A DNA stretch of 64,000 nt from Massilia aurea (GTDB taxonomy: Bacteria > Pseudomonadota > Gammaproteobacteria > Burkholderiales > Burkholderiaceae_D). The notes under the pieces are model-generated. The model was not told where the DNA came from and made no database searches. It saw only the letters and a program-made list of their open reading frames with translations. A program made the position numbers and the translations under genes. The stretch is from contig NZ_JANUGZ010000001.1 of NCBI RefSeq assembly GCF_024753205.1, forward strand, positions 496,001-560,000, written 5' to 3'. Shown in pieces: positions 17,873 through 27,250 of the stretch (the first letter of the stretch is position 1; every line of letters starts with the position of its first letter).

Positions 17873-17904
17873 CAAGCCCGGCGGAGTCGGTCGCCTTCGG
17901 CTTG
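17873..17904. terminator. Inverted repeat, possible terminator
   Basis: CAAGCC and GGCTTG arms with additional GGCG/CGCC pairing enclose a short loop. It lies downstream of the minus-strand DUF2264 gene and could end that transcript, although there is no strong T run. Confidence 0.3.
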
Positions 17905-17913
17905 TAGCAGCCT

Positions 17914-17982
17914 TTATTGTTCTGTGGCGAGCATCATAAGTAGTCCAAGCCACGCCAGCGCAACATACGCGAGGACGCGCAT
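17914..17982 (-). CDS. Possible 22-residue hydrophobic mini-protein
   Basis: A very short frame starting MRVLAYVALAWLGLLMML and ending ATEQ, almost all one membrane helix. GGGTGAA directly precedes the ATG and the frame begins 16 bases after the DUF2264 stop on the same strand, so it could be translated as the last gene of the receptor run. There is no homology evidence, and it may be chance. Confidence 0.22.
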   Translation of the reverse strand: MRVLAYVALAWLGLLMMLATEQ

Positions 17983-17998
17983 TTCACCCGGCCCGGTT

Positions 17999-19261
17999 TT
18001 AATAATCAACGTGATAATCCTTAGGAAACCTGGCGCCCGCAAACGCTTTTTTCTGCGTCCAATCCTGCGCCGCCGCAGTCCAGTACGAATCGGTCGCTGG
18101 CAATCCAAGCGGCAGGAAGCTGGCTGACGTGATGTACATGCTGCCGTTGTTCGAATACCAGTCGCCCAGTTCCGGCTGGGCGCCAACGAAACCGATGGTC
18201 AGAAAACCGCTCCTGGTGAAATTCGATGGCGCCGAGAAGATCCGTTCGTGCACCGCGCGCATGGCGCTGCGGACCTGCCCTTCCGGCAGCTTGGCTGGCA
18301 GTTGCTTTCTCAGCGCCAGCAAGGCCAGCGGCTGAAACGCCGCGGTGCGGTAGGTCAGCGACCGCCCGAACATCGGGAACGTGCCTTCGGGCGACACGAA
18401 GCGCTCCAGGTGTTCCGAGAAGCGCTGCATGCGCTTGAAGGCCAGTGCGCGCATCTCGTCCGGCTTGCCGTTCCAGAATGATCCCTTGTGCTGTTCCAGC
18501 ACTTCCAGAATCTCGCACAGCATCGGGTGCATCACGTACGACCCGTAATAGTCGAAGTGGAAGGTTTCGCCGTCCTTGATCCAGCCGTCGCCCACGTACC
18601 ATTCGTTGACCTTGCGGATGGCGACGTTCATGCGCATCGGATCGTAGGCTTCGCCGATCGACATCAGCCAGGCTTCGTTCATGGCCGCGAACAGCATCCA
18701 GTTGATGTACGGCGGCTCGATGCGTCGCAGCGATTTGATGTGGTCGACAATGCGGCGTTTGGTGGTGGCGTCGAGCGGTTCCCACAGCGCTTCGGGCGCG
18801 CGCATCAGGGCGTTGGTGTAGTACGCCGAGTCCACTAGCACCTGCCCGGGGCCCTCCCACATCAGCCGATCGGGACTGGCCGGGTCGACCGAGTTCACAT
18901 AGCTTTGCCGGGCCATGTCCAGCAGGCGCTTGCGCGTGGCCCCCTCGGGCGTGCCGTCATCGGGCAGCGCCAGCCACGGCGCGGCGCCCGCGATCAGCCG
19001 GGCGAAGCATTCGAAGTAGCTGACACGCTTGTCGCGCCCGTCCCAGGTCGGGCTGACTTCGAGTTCGAACTTCCTGACCAGTTCACCCCGGGCCATGGCG
19101 GACAATACCGGCTCGGTCATCCTTTGCAGCAGGCCGGCCATGTAGGCGCGGTCGCTGGCCGGCTGTGCCGCCGGCTTGCTTGCAGCGCCTGCTTCGCCTG
19201 CGGCGGCCAGCGTGGCGGCCGAACCGGCTACCAGCGAGCCGAGAAAATTGCGTCGTTCCAT
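17999..19261 (-). CDS. DUF2264 domain protein, Tat-exported (GH154-like)
   Basis: A 420-residue exported protein. MERRNFLGSLVAGSAATLAA is a clear twin-arginine signal. The body is a helical (alpha/alpha)6-like protein with PPYINWMLFAAMNEAWLM, DGETFHFDYYGSYVMHPM and the late DWYSNNGSMYITSASFLPL blocks that mark DUF2264 proteins. I recall this family being linked to the GH154 beta-glucuronidases; that link is from memory and should be treated as tentative. It is the last large gene of the run that starts with the TonB receptor, 28 bases after the GH35 stop, and probably removes uronic acid decorations from RG-I side chains. Confidence 0.85.
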   Translation of the reverse strand: MERRNFLGSLVAGSAATLAAAGEAGAASKPAAQPASDRAYMAGLLQRMTEPVLSAMARGELVRKFELEVSPTWDGRDKRVSYFECFARLIAGAAPWLALPDDGTPEGATRKRLLDMARQSYVNSVDPASPDRLMWEGPGQVLVDSAYYTNALMRAPEALWEPLDATTKRRIVDHIKSLRRIEPPYINWMLFAAMNEAWLMSIGEAYDPMRMNVAIRKVNEWYVGDGWIKDGETFHFDYYGSYVMHPMLCEILEVLEQHKGSFWNGKPDEMRALAFKRMQRFSEHLERFVSPEGTFPMFGRSLTYRTAAFQPLALLALRKQLPAKLPEGQVRSAMRAVHERIFSAPSNFTRSGFLTIGFVGAQPELGDWYSNNGSMYITSASFLPLGLPATDSYWTAAAQDWTQKKAFAGARFPKDYHVDY

Positions 19262-19289
19262 CGTGTCTCCTGATCGTTATTCGTCGTTG

Positions 19290-21677
19290 TCACCGGGACG
19301 ATGTCATTGCCTGCTTGTCGGTCACCAGCTTCTCCGCCACATACATCCGGTACTGCCGGATCCGGCCAGTCACGCCCTCGGCGCCCTGGCGCGGGGTATA
19401 GCGCGCGCCCGCCACGTCCACCTCTTGTCCCATATCCACGATCAGCTGGTGCGGGTGCGCCGCGCCGGCGCCGCTACCGCTGAACGCCGTGTGCCAGTGA
19501 TCCGACGCCTGGCCGTTGATGGCGTTGAGTGCCGAGCCATCCTCTTTCTTGCGCTCTTCGCTGCTGACATACAGGATGGTCCAGGATTGCTGGTTGAGCG
19601 GCTTGCCGTCAGGGCCGAACAGTGCGATCTCGCCCACCGCCGCGTACTGCTTGCCGTCAAAGGCGCTTAGCGACTCCAGGCAGAAATGGCGGCCCCTGAC
19701 CGGCGCTGCAAACCGCACCTCCTGCGTGGCGCCGCCGGGCGCGAATTGCCCTTCATGCGCTGGCTTGACATTGGCCAGCGCGGGCTTGACGGTGCTCGGT
19801 GGCCGCGGCAGGTCTTTCTCGGGGTGCAGGTCATCGAGAATCGGCTCGGCGCGCCCGGCGATGCGCGCCACGGAGGGCCCGGTCAGGTCCAGCACCACGA
19901 TCTCGTTGCGTCCCTTGTTGATCCACGGGCCCGGCAGGTACATGGTCTGGGTCGGCCCGATGTTCCAGTAGCGGCCCAGGCAGCGCCCGTTGATCCACAC
20001 GATGCCCTGGCCCCAGCTGGACATGTCGAGGAACGTGTCGCCAGTGCGCTTGACCTCGAAGCTGCCGCGCCAGAACGCCGGTCCCTTGGCCCGGCCCCTG
20101 GCAAACTTCAGCGGTGGCAGCACGCCGTCGGCATCGAAATCGATAGCGCGGATCTCCCAGCCTTCCACCGCCTGAGGCGCGCCCTCCCCTGCCGTGAACG
20201 TCACCGGCCCATGCAAGCCCTTGCGGTCATGCACCTCCATGCCGAAGTTTACGCGCGCGATGGTGTACAGCAGGATGTCGACCGTGACCGGCTTGGAGCG
20301 CGCCGGCAGCGCCACCGAAAAGCGGCGGTAGCGCGTGTCCATGGTGCCCACCAGCTTGCCGTCCACGTGCACCCAGGCCAGGTCGCGCACCTTGGCTGCA
20401 GCCAGCACGCCTGCCGGACCCGCTGGCAGGCGCACGCGGTAGGCCACCAGCCCGCGGCTGATGTCGTAGTGCTCGATCGGCTCCGGCGACGCGGTCTTGA
20501 TGACGCGCTCGGGCAAGTTGGCGAACACCGGCGCGGTCTCGTTCAGCGCGAAGGCGTCGATGGTGATGACCGGATTGTTTGCCGGTGGCTCGGGCAAGGT
20601 TTCGCCCGGCGCGAGGAACGGGCGCATGCCCTCGCGGTAGGTCTCGAACTTGGTGCCGACCCAGCCGGCCTCGCTGATCGGGGCGTCGTAGTCGTAGCTG
20701 GTGGTGTCGGGCCGGAATGGCCGGTCGCAACCAGCCCACAGGCCGAAGGTCGTGCCGCCGTGCGCCATGTACAGGCTGAACGAGCCGTTGTTCTTCAACA
20801 TGTACGCGATGTCCTGCAGGGCGCGCGCATTGTCGCCGCGCCGGTGCGGATTGCCCCAGGTGTCGAACCAGCCGGAATAGTATTCGCCGCACATCAACGG
20901 GCCCTGCTGGACCGCCTTCAGCGCCGCGAAGCCGCGCTCGGGATCGCTGCCGAAGTTGGCCACCGACAGCAGCCCGGGGATATGGGTCTTGGCAACCATA
21001 TTGGTTGGATTGCACTGGAACAGTGGCACGTCGAATGTCGCGTCCAGCAGCGCCTGGCGCATCACGTGCATGTATTCCTTGTCCTCGCCGAAGAAGCCGT
21101 ACTCGTTCTCGACCTGCACCATCAGGATCGGCCCGCCCCGGGTGACCTGCATCGGCCCGAGCACGCGCCCGACTTCGGCCAGGTAGCGGCGCGCCGGGTC
21201 GACAAAGGCCGGGTCGCGCGAACGCAGGAAGCTGTCGGACGGGCTTTTCTTGAGCAGCCACCACGGCAGCCCGCCCATCTCCCACTCGGCGCAGGCATAC
21301 GGGCCGGGCCGCAGGATGACCCACAGGCCTTCCTGCTGCGCCAGCCGGCAGAACTCGACGGCGTCCCGCTGCCCGGCCCAGTCGTAGCGCCCTTCGCGCC
21401 ACTCGTGGTAATTCCAGAACAGGTAGGCGCAGACGGTATTCAACCCCATCGCGCGGATGGCGCGCAGGCGATGTGCCCAGTACTCGCGCGGGACGCGGGC
21501 GAAGTGCATCTCGCCGCAGCGGATCTGGATCGGTTTGCCGTCCAGCAGGAAGTCCTGCGAACCGACGGCAAAGCGCGACGACGCGGCCTGCGCGACGACG
21601 CGCATCGGAACCAGCGCGCCGCTGACGGCGGCGGCCGCGCCTTGCAGAAGGCGGCGGCGGGGAATGGTGGTGGTCAT
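19290..21677 (-). CDS. GH35 family beta-galactosidase, Tat-exported
   Basis: A 795-residue beta-galactosidase. PRRRLLQGAAAAVSG gives a Tat signal. The TIM barrel carries GEMHFARVPREYWAHRL, RPGPYACAEWEMGG, the acid/base block VENEYG (Glu192) and the nucleophile block CGEYYSGWFD (Glu265). Later beta domains include WGQGIVWINGRCLGRYW, and the last about 170 residues look like a discoidin-type (F5/8 C) binding domain (RFAAPVRGRHFCLESLS onward). It would trim galactose from RG-I galactan or arabinogalactan in the periplasm. It lies between GH105 and DUF2264 in one run. A second galactosidase (GH2) in the same locus suggests a division of substrates. Confidence 0.95.
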   Translation of the reverse strand: MTTTIPRRRLLQGAAAAVSGALVPMRVVAQAASSRFAVGSQDFLLDGKPIQIRCGEMHFARVPREYWAHRLRAIRAMGLNTVCAYLFWNYHEWREGRYDWAGQRDAVEFCRLAQQEGLWVILRPGPYACAEWEMGGLPWWLLKKSPSDSFLRSRDPAFVDPARRYLAEVGRVLGPMQVTRGGPILMVQVENEYGFFGEDKEYMHVMRQALLDATFDVPLFQCNPTNMVAKTHIPGLLSVANFGSDPERGFAALKAVQQGPLMCGEYYSGWFDTWGNPHRRGDNARALQDIAYMLKNNGSFSLYMAHGGTTFGLWAGCDRPFRPDTTSYDYDAPISEAGWVGTKFETYREGMRPFLAPGETLPEPPANNPVITIDAFALNETAPVFANLPERVIKTASPEPIEHYDISRGLVAYRVRLPAGPAGVLAAAKVRDLAWVHVDGKLVGTMDTRYRRFSVALPARSKPVTVDILLYTIARVNFGMEVHDRKGLHGPVTFTAGEGAPQAVEGWEIRAIDFDADGVLPPLKFARGRAKGPAFWRGSFEVKRTGDTFLDMSSWGQGIVWINGRCLGRYWNIGPTQTMYLPGPWINKGRNEIVVLDLTGPSVARIAGRAEPILDDLHPEKDLPRPPSTVKPALANVKPAHEGQFAPGGATQEVRFAAPVRGRHFCLESLSAFDGKQYAAVGEIALFGPDGKPLNQQSWTILYVSSEERKKEDGSALNAINGQASDHWHTAFSGSGAGAAHPHQLIVDMGQEVDVAGARYTPRQGAEGVTGRIRQYRMYVAEKLVTDKQAMTSSR

Positions 21678-21746
21678 GGTTATATCACTCGATATGCATG
21701 GCGCCTTGCGGCGAAAGTCCAGTGGTCAGACACCTCGCGGCCACGG

Positions 21747-22910
21747 TCAGCCGCCGACAAACCGGCTCATCTCGGCGGCGGCCAGCAGGAAGGCGCCGAC
21801 GCCGAACGGCGCGGTCGATTCCTGGTCGACGCGCTGGCCGGGAATCGCCCGCTCACCGATTGGCTGCACGTAACCGAACTTGCCGCTGGCGGCCAGCGCG
21901 GTGCGCGACAGGAATGCCCAGCTCCTGGCCACCACCGGCGTGTACTCGTCGTGATCCAGGATGCCGTGGTTGATGCCCCACAGGTAGCCATAGGTGAAGA
22001 AGGCGGTGCCGCTCGACTCCGGTCCCGGCGCATGGTTCGGGTCGAGGATGCTGCGGGTCCAGTAGCCTGCTGCCTGCTGCGCGGGCTTGAGCGCGCGCGC
22101 CATGCGGCGGTAGCGGTCCAGCATCAGCGCGTAGGCAGCGTGATCCTTCGGCAGATCGGCCAGCACCTTGGCCAGACCCGCGAACACCCAGCCGTCTCCG
22201 CGCGCCCAGAAGTCCTTGCCGCCGTTGGATGCCTTGTGCTTTGGATAGACGTATTTGGCGTCGCGGTAGTACAGGCCGGCGTCCTGGTCGAACATCAGCT
22301 GGTCGGCCCAGACGAAGTACAGGTGCAGCTTGTCGAGGTAGCGCTTGTCGCCGGTCACCTTGTACAGCTTGGTCATGGCCGGCATCACCATGTACAGGCC
22401 GTCGGCCCACCACCAGTAATCGACGTTCGGCGTGCGCATCTGGTGCTCGAACACCTCGAGCGCACGGGCGATCTTGCGGCGGTCTTTGGCCGGATCGAGC
22501 CGGTACAGGTCGACGTAGGTCTGGAAGCAGATCTGCCAGTCGCCGAACAGCACATAGTCGTCGGTTTCGCCGTACTGGTACTTCCACGCCGCCTTGTCCT
22601 GCGATTTCGCGCCGCTCCAGCCATTGTGCTCGGCCCAGGCGCTCGAGTACTGGCGGTATCGTTCATTGCGGGTGACGGCGTAGGCTTCCATATTGCCGGT
22701 GTGGTAGGCCGCGTAGTCCCAGAACGCCCAGCTGGTGGGCTGGTGGTTGGCCTGCCAGTAGTCGTTGGCATGGGTGAGCGTTTCCAGCACTTCGATGCGG
22801 GTTGCGTTGACGCTGGTGGCATTGCGGTTGGGCGCGCCCGTGGTGCAGCCGGCTCCCAGCGCCGCGCCGCTGGCCAGCAGCGCCTTCAGGTACAGTCTTC
22901 TCTTGAACAT
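21747..22910 (-). CDS. GH105 unsaturated rhamnogalacturonyl hydrolase
   Basis: A 387-residue (alpha/alpha)6-barrel enzyme of the YteR/YesR type, which removes the unsaturated uronic acid left by RG lyases. Visible blocks are GDWQICFQTYVDLYR, TPNVDYWWWADGLYM, DFWARGDGWVFAGLAKVLAD and ESSGTAFFTYGYLWGINHG. The N-terminus KRRLYLKALLASGAALGAGC has a lipobox-like cysteine at residue 22. An ATG four codons upstream at 22922 sits directly on its GAGG, while 22910 is 12 bases from it, so the start is uncertain between these. It directly follows the BNR lipoprotein gene. Together with PL11 and PL26 it completes backbone breakdown. Confidence 0.92.
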   Translation of the reverse strand: MFKRRLYLKALLASGAALGAGCTTGAPNRNATSVNATRIEVLETLTHANDYWQANHQPTSWAFWDYAAYHTGNMEAYAVTRNERYRQYSSAWAEHNGWSGAKSQDKAAWKYQYGETDDYVLFGDWQICFQTYVDLYRLDPAKDRRKIARALEVFEHQMRTPNVDYWWWADGLYMVMPAMTKLYKVTGDKRYLDKLHLYFVWADQLMFDQDAGLYYRDAKYVYPKHKASNGGKDFWARGDGWVFAGLAKVLADLPKDHAAYALMLDRYRRMARALKPAQQAAGYWTRSILDPNHAPGPESSGTAFFTYGYLWGINHGILDHDEYTPVVARSWAFLSRTALAASGKFGYVQPIGERAIPGQRVDQESTAPFGVGAFLLAAAEMSRFVGG

Positions 22911-22932
22911 TGGTGTTGTCATCCTCGTGGTT

Positions 22933-24264
22933 TCACTTGTTGAGGGCCGGCGTCCACTCCAGCACCTGCACCTGGGTCGGCGCGGCCTCTTCCACGCCTT
23001 CGGCGTCGGCCTGCCGGACACGCTGCGCGTACAGATGAAGCTCCCCGCGCTGGCGCCACAACTGCGTATCGAAGCTCGGTTCCCAGGCGCCGACCGACGA
23101 TTCGCTCAGGTCGCGCACCGACCATCTGGCGCTGTCGAAATCCTCGATGCGCACCACCGAAACGCGACTGCCGCGCTCCTCGTCGCGAAACACCAGCAGG
23201 CCGGCGGCCCGGTCTGCATTCGTATCGACCATGATCTGCGGTCGCGAGATGGGAATGGCCTTGGTGCCCTGGCCGCTGAGCGAAAACGGCGTCTTGCGGA
23301 AGTTCAGGTCGAGCTGGCGCCACCCGCTGCCGGTGTGATAGACCACGTGGTACTGCGGAATCTGCCGCCCGGCCGCGCGCCAGTACGAGGCGATGTAGGG
23401 GTTGCCGCGCTTGTCCGCCGCCATCGAGGTCTGGTTGATCAATTCGCTGTTCTGCGGTATCCGCGCCGCGTACTCGGCGTTCGCGGCGGTGATGGGCAAC
23501 GCATAGGGCTTGCCGGACGTGGTCTGCCACGAGCGGCCCTCGTCCACCGAACGGGCATAGGCCAGGTCGTGGTTGCTGGCGACATCGGGTGACTCACGCC
23601 ACACCCACGAGACGTGGATGGTGCCGTGCTGGTCGACAAACGCCTGCCAGTAGGCATTGCGCTGCTGTTCGCCGCTGATCAGGTTACTGTGCACGCGGGT
23701 CCAGGTGGCGCGCGCCCGGTCGTAACGGTTCAGCACCATGTTGCCCCTCCCCGACCCACCGTCACGGTAAAAGAACAACAGGTCACCGCCCGGCAACAGG
23801 TGGAACTCGGGGTAGCTGACCGACCCTTCGTCCAGGCCCACCATCGGCCGCTTCTCACCCAGCGCCAGCGACCCGGGTTGCAGACTGCGGGCATAGCGCA
23901 GCGGGTCGTTGTGGTGGTCCCAGGCCAGGTGCAGAAAGCCGTCGCCGTCGACCATGATGCTGATGCTGTTGTGGGCGTCGGCGGCATTGCCGCGGTATTG
24001 GGTGCGTGCCAGCTGCCAGCGCGCTGTGCCAAGCTGGCGCTTGCCCAGGACCACATTGGCATCCTGGTCGTAGAACGCGATGTATTGCGTGTCGCCATGC
24101 GACACCAGCGAATTCTTGCGAAACACCACGGCATTGACCGAGTTTTTCGCCCAGCCCGGGCCGACCTCGACCACATTGGCAGGCCCGCCATCACCGGGCG
24201 ACGCGCAGCCGCCCAGCAACAGGGTGATCGAAGCGAGAGCGGCGGAAAGAATGTGTGATGTCAT
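22933..24264 (-). CDS. BNR-4 type seven-bladed propeller lipoprotein, candidate polysaccharide lyase
   Basis: A 443-residue predicted lipoprotein (lipobox LLLGGC, Cys20). It belongs with BNR_4 proteins: AHNSISIMVDGDGFLHLAW then D116-H117-H118, followed by EGSVSYPEFHLLPGGDLLFF, YRDGGSGRGNM and QQRNAYWQAF. Lyases of families such as PL24, PL25 and PL27, which act on ulvan or rhamnose-glucuronate linkages, have this fold with catalytic His and Tyr in comparable places. Here it follows the TonB receptor by 36 bases, so it may be a surface or periplasmic lyase, or a binding protein, for uronic-acid-capped side chains. The activity is inference; the fold call is firmer. Confidence 0.75.
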   Translation of the reverse strand: MTSHILSAALASITLLLGGCASPGDGGPANVVEVGPGWAKNSVNAVVFRKNSLVSHGDTQYIAFYDQDANVVLGKRQLGTARWQLARTQYRGNAADAHNSISIMVDGDGFLHLAWDHHNDPLRYARSLQPGSLALGEKRPMVGLDEGSVSYPEFHLLPGGDLLFFYRDGGSGRGNMVLNRYDRARATWTRVHSNLISGEQQRNAYWQAFVDQHGTIHVSWVWRESPDVASNHDLAYARSVDEGRSWQTTSGKPYALPITAANAEYAARIPQNSELINQTSMAADKRGNPYIASYWRAAGRQIPQYHVVYHTGSGWRQLDLNFRKTPFSLSGQGTKAIPISRPQIMVDTNADRAAGLLVFRDEERGSRVSVVRIEDFDSARWSVRDLSESSVGAWEPSFDTQLWRQRGELHLYAQRVRQADAEGVEEAAPTQVQVLEWTPALNK

Positions 24265-24300
24265 GCAAGCGCAAGAAAGGTCAAGTTGCAGCCACCAGGC

Positions 24301-27195
24301 TTACAGGCTGCCACGCAGACCGATCTTGACCGTGCGGCCGTCGTACTTGGCGTAGTCCATCCGGGTCTTCCTGCCGCTGCCATACTGGCCGGTGGCGTCC
24401 TCGAAGTAGTCGTACACCAGCGTGTTCGACAGATTCAACGCGTCAAGGCGCAGTTCGAGCTTGTCGCTGAGCCTGTAGCTGATCGAGCCATCCAGATAGC
24501 CGCGCGCGCCGTTCCAGCGAATCAGGTCGTCGCCGTTATTGCGCGGATTGCCCGAGTGTAGCGACCGGCCCTTCTGATTGAACGAGAAACGCACGGCCAG
24601 CGGGCCACGGTCATAAAAACCGGTCACACTGTACGCATACTTCGGCACCGAATTAACGTCGATCTCGCGGCCGGCATTGGTGATCCATTTGGCGCTGTTG
24701 AACGGGTCGATGTAGGTGTAACTGGCCAGTGCGCCGAAGCCCTTGAACGGGTCGGGCAAGAAGTCGAAGTTCTGCTGGTACGCCAGTTCCAGGCCCTTCA
24801 GGGTCTGCTTGCCCGCGTTGATGGACGTGTTGAGCGTCATCGGCAGGTTCGGATCGACCCGGCCCGAGGCATCCCGGAACAACGCGCCCATGACCGTATC
24901 CGGCAGACCCAGCGCACCGAACGTGGTCTGCGTGGACACGTTCGCGGTGGCGTCGGTCAGCTCCTTCTTGAACAGCGCGGCGGACAGCAGGCTGCCCGGC
25001 TGGAAGTACCATTCCAGGCTGGTGTCGATGTTGGTCGACGCCTGCGGACGCAGGTTCGGGTTGCCTGACGTGGCGACAGGGTCGAACGGATTCGGAACAA
25101 CAGTCTGGGCGGCGATGATCGACAGCGATGCGCGCGAGATGGTCTTGCCCCACGAGGCGCGCCACATCAGGGTGTCGGTCAGGTCGAACGCTGCCGACAT
25201 CGCCGGCAGCACATTGCTGTACTTGCCGTGCTCTTCGTTCGGATCGTACGGCAGGTTGGGCCCGCGGCGCTTGTAGTTGCCGATGTCGGTCTGGGTTTCC
25301 GAATAGCGCACGCCCGCGTTCATGCGCAGCTCGCGCCCCAGAACCTGGCCGCGGAAGTCCGACTGGACGAAGGCGGTGCGGACCTCCTCCACGGCGGTGA
25401 AGCTGTCTGCCGGGGAAAATGTGCCATCGGGATTGAGCGCGTACGGATTGAAGTTGCCGTACGCGTAATCGCGGTTGAAGGTGGCCCAGTTACCTGGCCA
25501 GCCGGCGCCGATGTCGAGGTTATCGATCGGCAGGGTCGACGTCATGCCGGCGCGCATGCCGGCCGCACCCACCTGGTTGATCTTCGCGGTCCCGTTCGCG
25601 GTGCCGTTGCGCCGGTGGATGTCCTTGGTGGTTTCGACATACACCACGCCGCCCTTCAGCCGCCCGGTCCACTCGCCCGGCAGGTCGTAATCATAGTCGG
25701 CGATCAGGCGCGCCTGGCGGCCCTTGTCGAGTTCACGCAGCAGCCCGGTCGAGTTGGCGAAGCCGGCAAAATTGCCGGCATCGGTATAACTGGTCGGCGA
25801 GGACAGCGATGGATAGACGTGGTCGCTGCCGTAGTCGATGGTCGAGGTGATGCCGAAGATCTGGCCCGACAGTTCGGTGCTTGCGCGCTCGGCCTTGCTG
25901 GCGTTGTCGCTGATCTGGCCGGTCAGGGTCAGCTTGTCGGTGGCTTTCCACTGGGCGTTCAGGGCGTTGTAGCGAAAGCGCGTCTCGTCGGTGCTGTACA
26001 GGGCGCCGCTGCTGTAGGACGTATTGCCGAACGTGCCGGTCAGCAGGTTCGAGGACGGATCGATTTTCACGTCGATCGGCACCAGCCCGTTGTGATTATT
26101 GGTGCCCGGCGCTGCGGTGGCACGACCGGACTCGGTGGTGCGCGTGCTGCGGATCAGGGCGCCAAAGAAAATCTCGTCGCGCTCGTTCTCCAGCTTCGAG
26201 TACAGCGTATCGAACGACAGGTTCAGGGTTGGCGTCTTGTACTGCAGCGACGACACCATGCCGTCGCGCGAGCGCTCGTTGCTCGATCCATAGAAACGGT
26301 AGATGCGGGGCAGCAGCGCATTGTCGACCTGCTCGCGGGTGTAACCCGACAGGTTGGCGCGCGGGTCGTTATAGTCAAGCGCCAGCGCGAAGTTGCCGCG
26401 CACCGGCGTCTGGCTGCCAAGCGCCGAGCTGTTGTAGCCGCCCGTCGCTTCGAAACCGGACCGGTTGTTGGTGCCGCCCGAGTGCGAGCCGCCCACCAGC
26501 AGGCCCCACTGGCCCCAGGTCTTGGACATCAGCGCGAAGCCCATCGGGTCGATCTTCTTCGACGTGGTGTTGTAGCTGGCCGTGGCGCCATAGCGCACCG
26601 CGCCCTTCGGATTGTCGAACGGGCGCGGGCTCTGCAAATCGACCACGCCACCCAGACCGCCTTCGGTCAACTCGGCCAATGGCGTTTTATAAAAGTCGAC
26701 GCGGCCGAACAGTTCAGACGCGAACACGTCGTAGTTGAAGCCGCGCGCCGCGCCGCCGATACCGCTGGTGGACGTGGCGTTGACCGGCGCGCCGTTCAGC
26801 GTCGTCACCGAATACGCGGTTGGCAGGCCGCGGATCGAAATACGCTGCCCTTCGCCCGAGCTCTCGTCGCGCACCAGGATCACGCCCGGCACGCGCTGCA
26901 GCGATTCGGCGATATTCGCCTCGGGGAATTTGCCGATGTCCTCGGCCACGATCGAATCCCGTACGCCGATGGCCTGCTGCTTCAGGTTCAGCGCCTTCTG
27001 CAGGCTGGAGCGAAAGCCTGTCACCAGGACGGTGGCGACGGGGGCGTCGGCGGCCGGCGCTGCGGTGCCCGCTGGCGTGACCGAGGCCGGTGTTGCATCT
27101 TCCCGTGCGTCGGCCGCGGTCTGGGCATGCGCCTGGGTACCGTAGGCCGTTGCCAGCGCGAGCGCCAGCTGCGTTACTAACATTTTCTGTCTCAT
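24301..27195 (-). CDS. TonB-dependent receptor (Xanthomonas/Caulobacter type)
   Basis: A 964-residue outer-membrane receptor that imports oligosaccharides using TonB energy. A signal peptide (ending GTQAHAQ) is followed by a TonB-box-like VATVLVTG near residues 53-60, the plug (KQQAIGVRDSIVAEDIGKFP, NIAESLQRVPGV, RISIRGLP) and a long beta barrel closing in KYDGRTVKIGLRGSL with a C-terminal aromatic-free end. This subfamily is typical for plant polysaccharide uptake in Gram-negatives without SusD. GGAG lies eight bases before the ATG. It opens the run receptor-BNR-GH105-GH35-DUF2264. A minus-strand TTGCAA and TAACGT pair with 16-base spacing could be its promoter and overlaps the palindrome at 27251. 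Confidence 0.95.
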   Translation of the reverse strand: MRQKMLVTQLALALATAYGTQAHAQTAADAREDATPASVTPAGTAAPAADAPVATVLVTGFRSSLQKALNLKQQAIGVRDSIVAEDIGKFPEANIAESLQRVPGVILVRDESSGEGQRISIRGLPTAYSVTTLNGAPVNATSTSGIGGAARGFNYDVFASELFGRVDFYKTPLAELTEGGLGGVVDLQSPRPFDNPKGAVRYGATASYNTTSKKIDPMGFALMSKTWGQWGLLVGGSHSGGTNNRSGFEATGGYNSSALGSQTPVRGNFALALDYNDPRANLSGYTREQVDNALLPRIYRFYGSSNERSRDGMVSSLQYKTPTLNLSFDTLYSKLENERDEIFFGALIRSTRTTESGRATAAPGTNNHNGLVPIDVKIDPSSNLLTGTFGNTSYSSGALYSTDETRFRYNALNAQWKATDKLTLTGQISDNASKAERASTELSGQIFGITSTIDYGSDHVYPSLSSPTSYTDAGNFAGFANSTGLLRELDKGRQARLIADYDYDLPGEWTGRLKGGVVYVETTKDIHRRNGTANGTAKINQVGAAGMRAGMTSTLPIDNLDIGAGWPGNWATFNRDYAYGNFNPYALNPDGTFSPADSFTAVEEVRTAFVQSDFRGQVLGRELRMNAGVRYSETQTDIGNYKRRGPNLPYDPNEEHGKYSNVLPAMSAAFDLTDTLMWRASWGKTISRASLSIIAAQTVVPNPFDPVATSGNPNLRPQASTNIDTSLEWYFQPGSLLSAALFKKELTDATANVSTQTTFGALGLPDTVMGALFRDASGRVDPNLPMTLNTSINAGKQTLKGLELAYQQNFDFLPDPFKGFGALASYTYIDPFNSAKWITNAGREIDVNSVPKYAYSVTGFYDRGPLAVRFSFNQKGRSLHSGNPRNNGDDLIRWNGARGYLDGSISYRLSDKLELRLDALNLSNTLVYDYFEDATGQYGSGRKTRMDYAKYDGRTVKIGLRGSL

Positions 27196-27250
27196 CTCTC
27201 TGTCTCCGTAGGTGAACTACAGCACCCGGTGTCTTCGCACCCTGGGCATG

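Noticed and set aside
19686..22943. A 1085-codon plus-strand open frame across GH35 and GH105
   Set aside because: It lies entirely antisense to genes with intact catalytic motifs and shows low-complexity composition.
25228..27180. A 650-codon plus-strand open frame opposite the TonB receptor
   Set aside because: Antisense shadow; no signal, domain or ribosome site.
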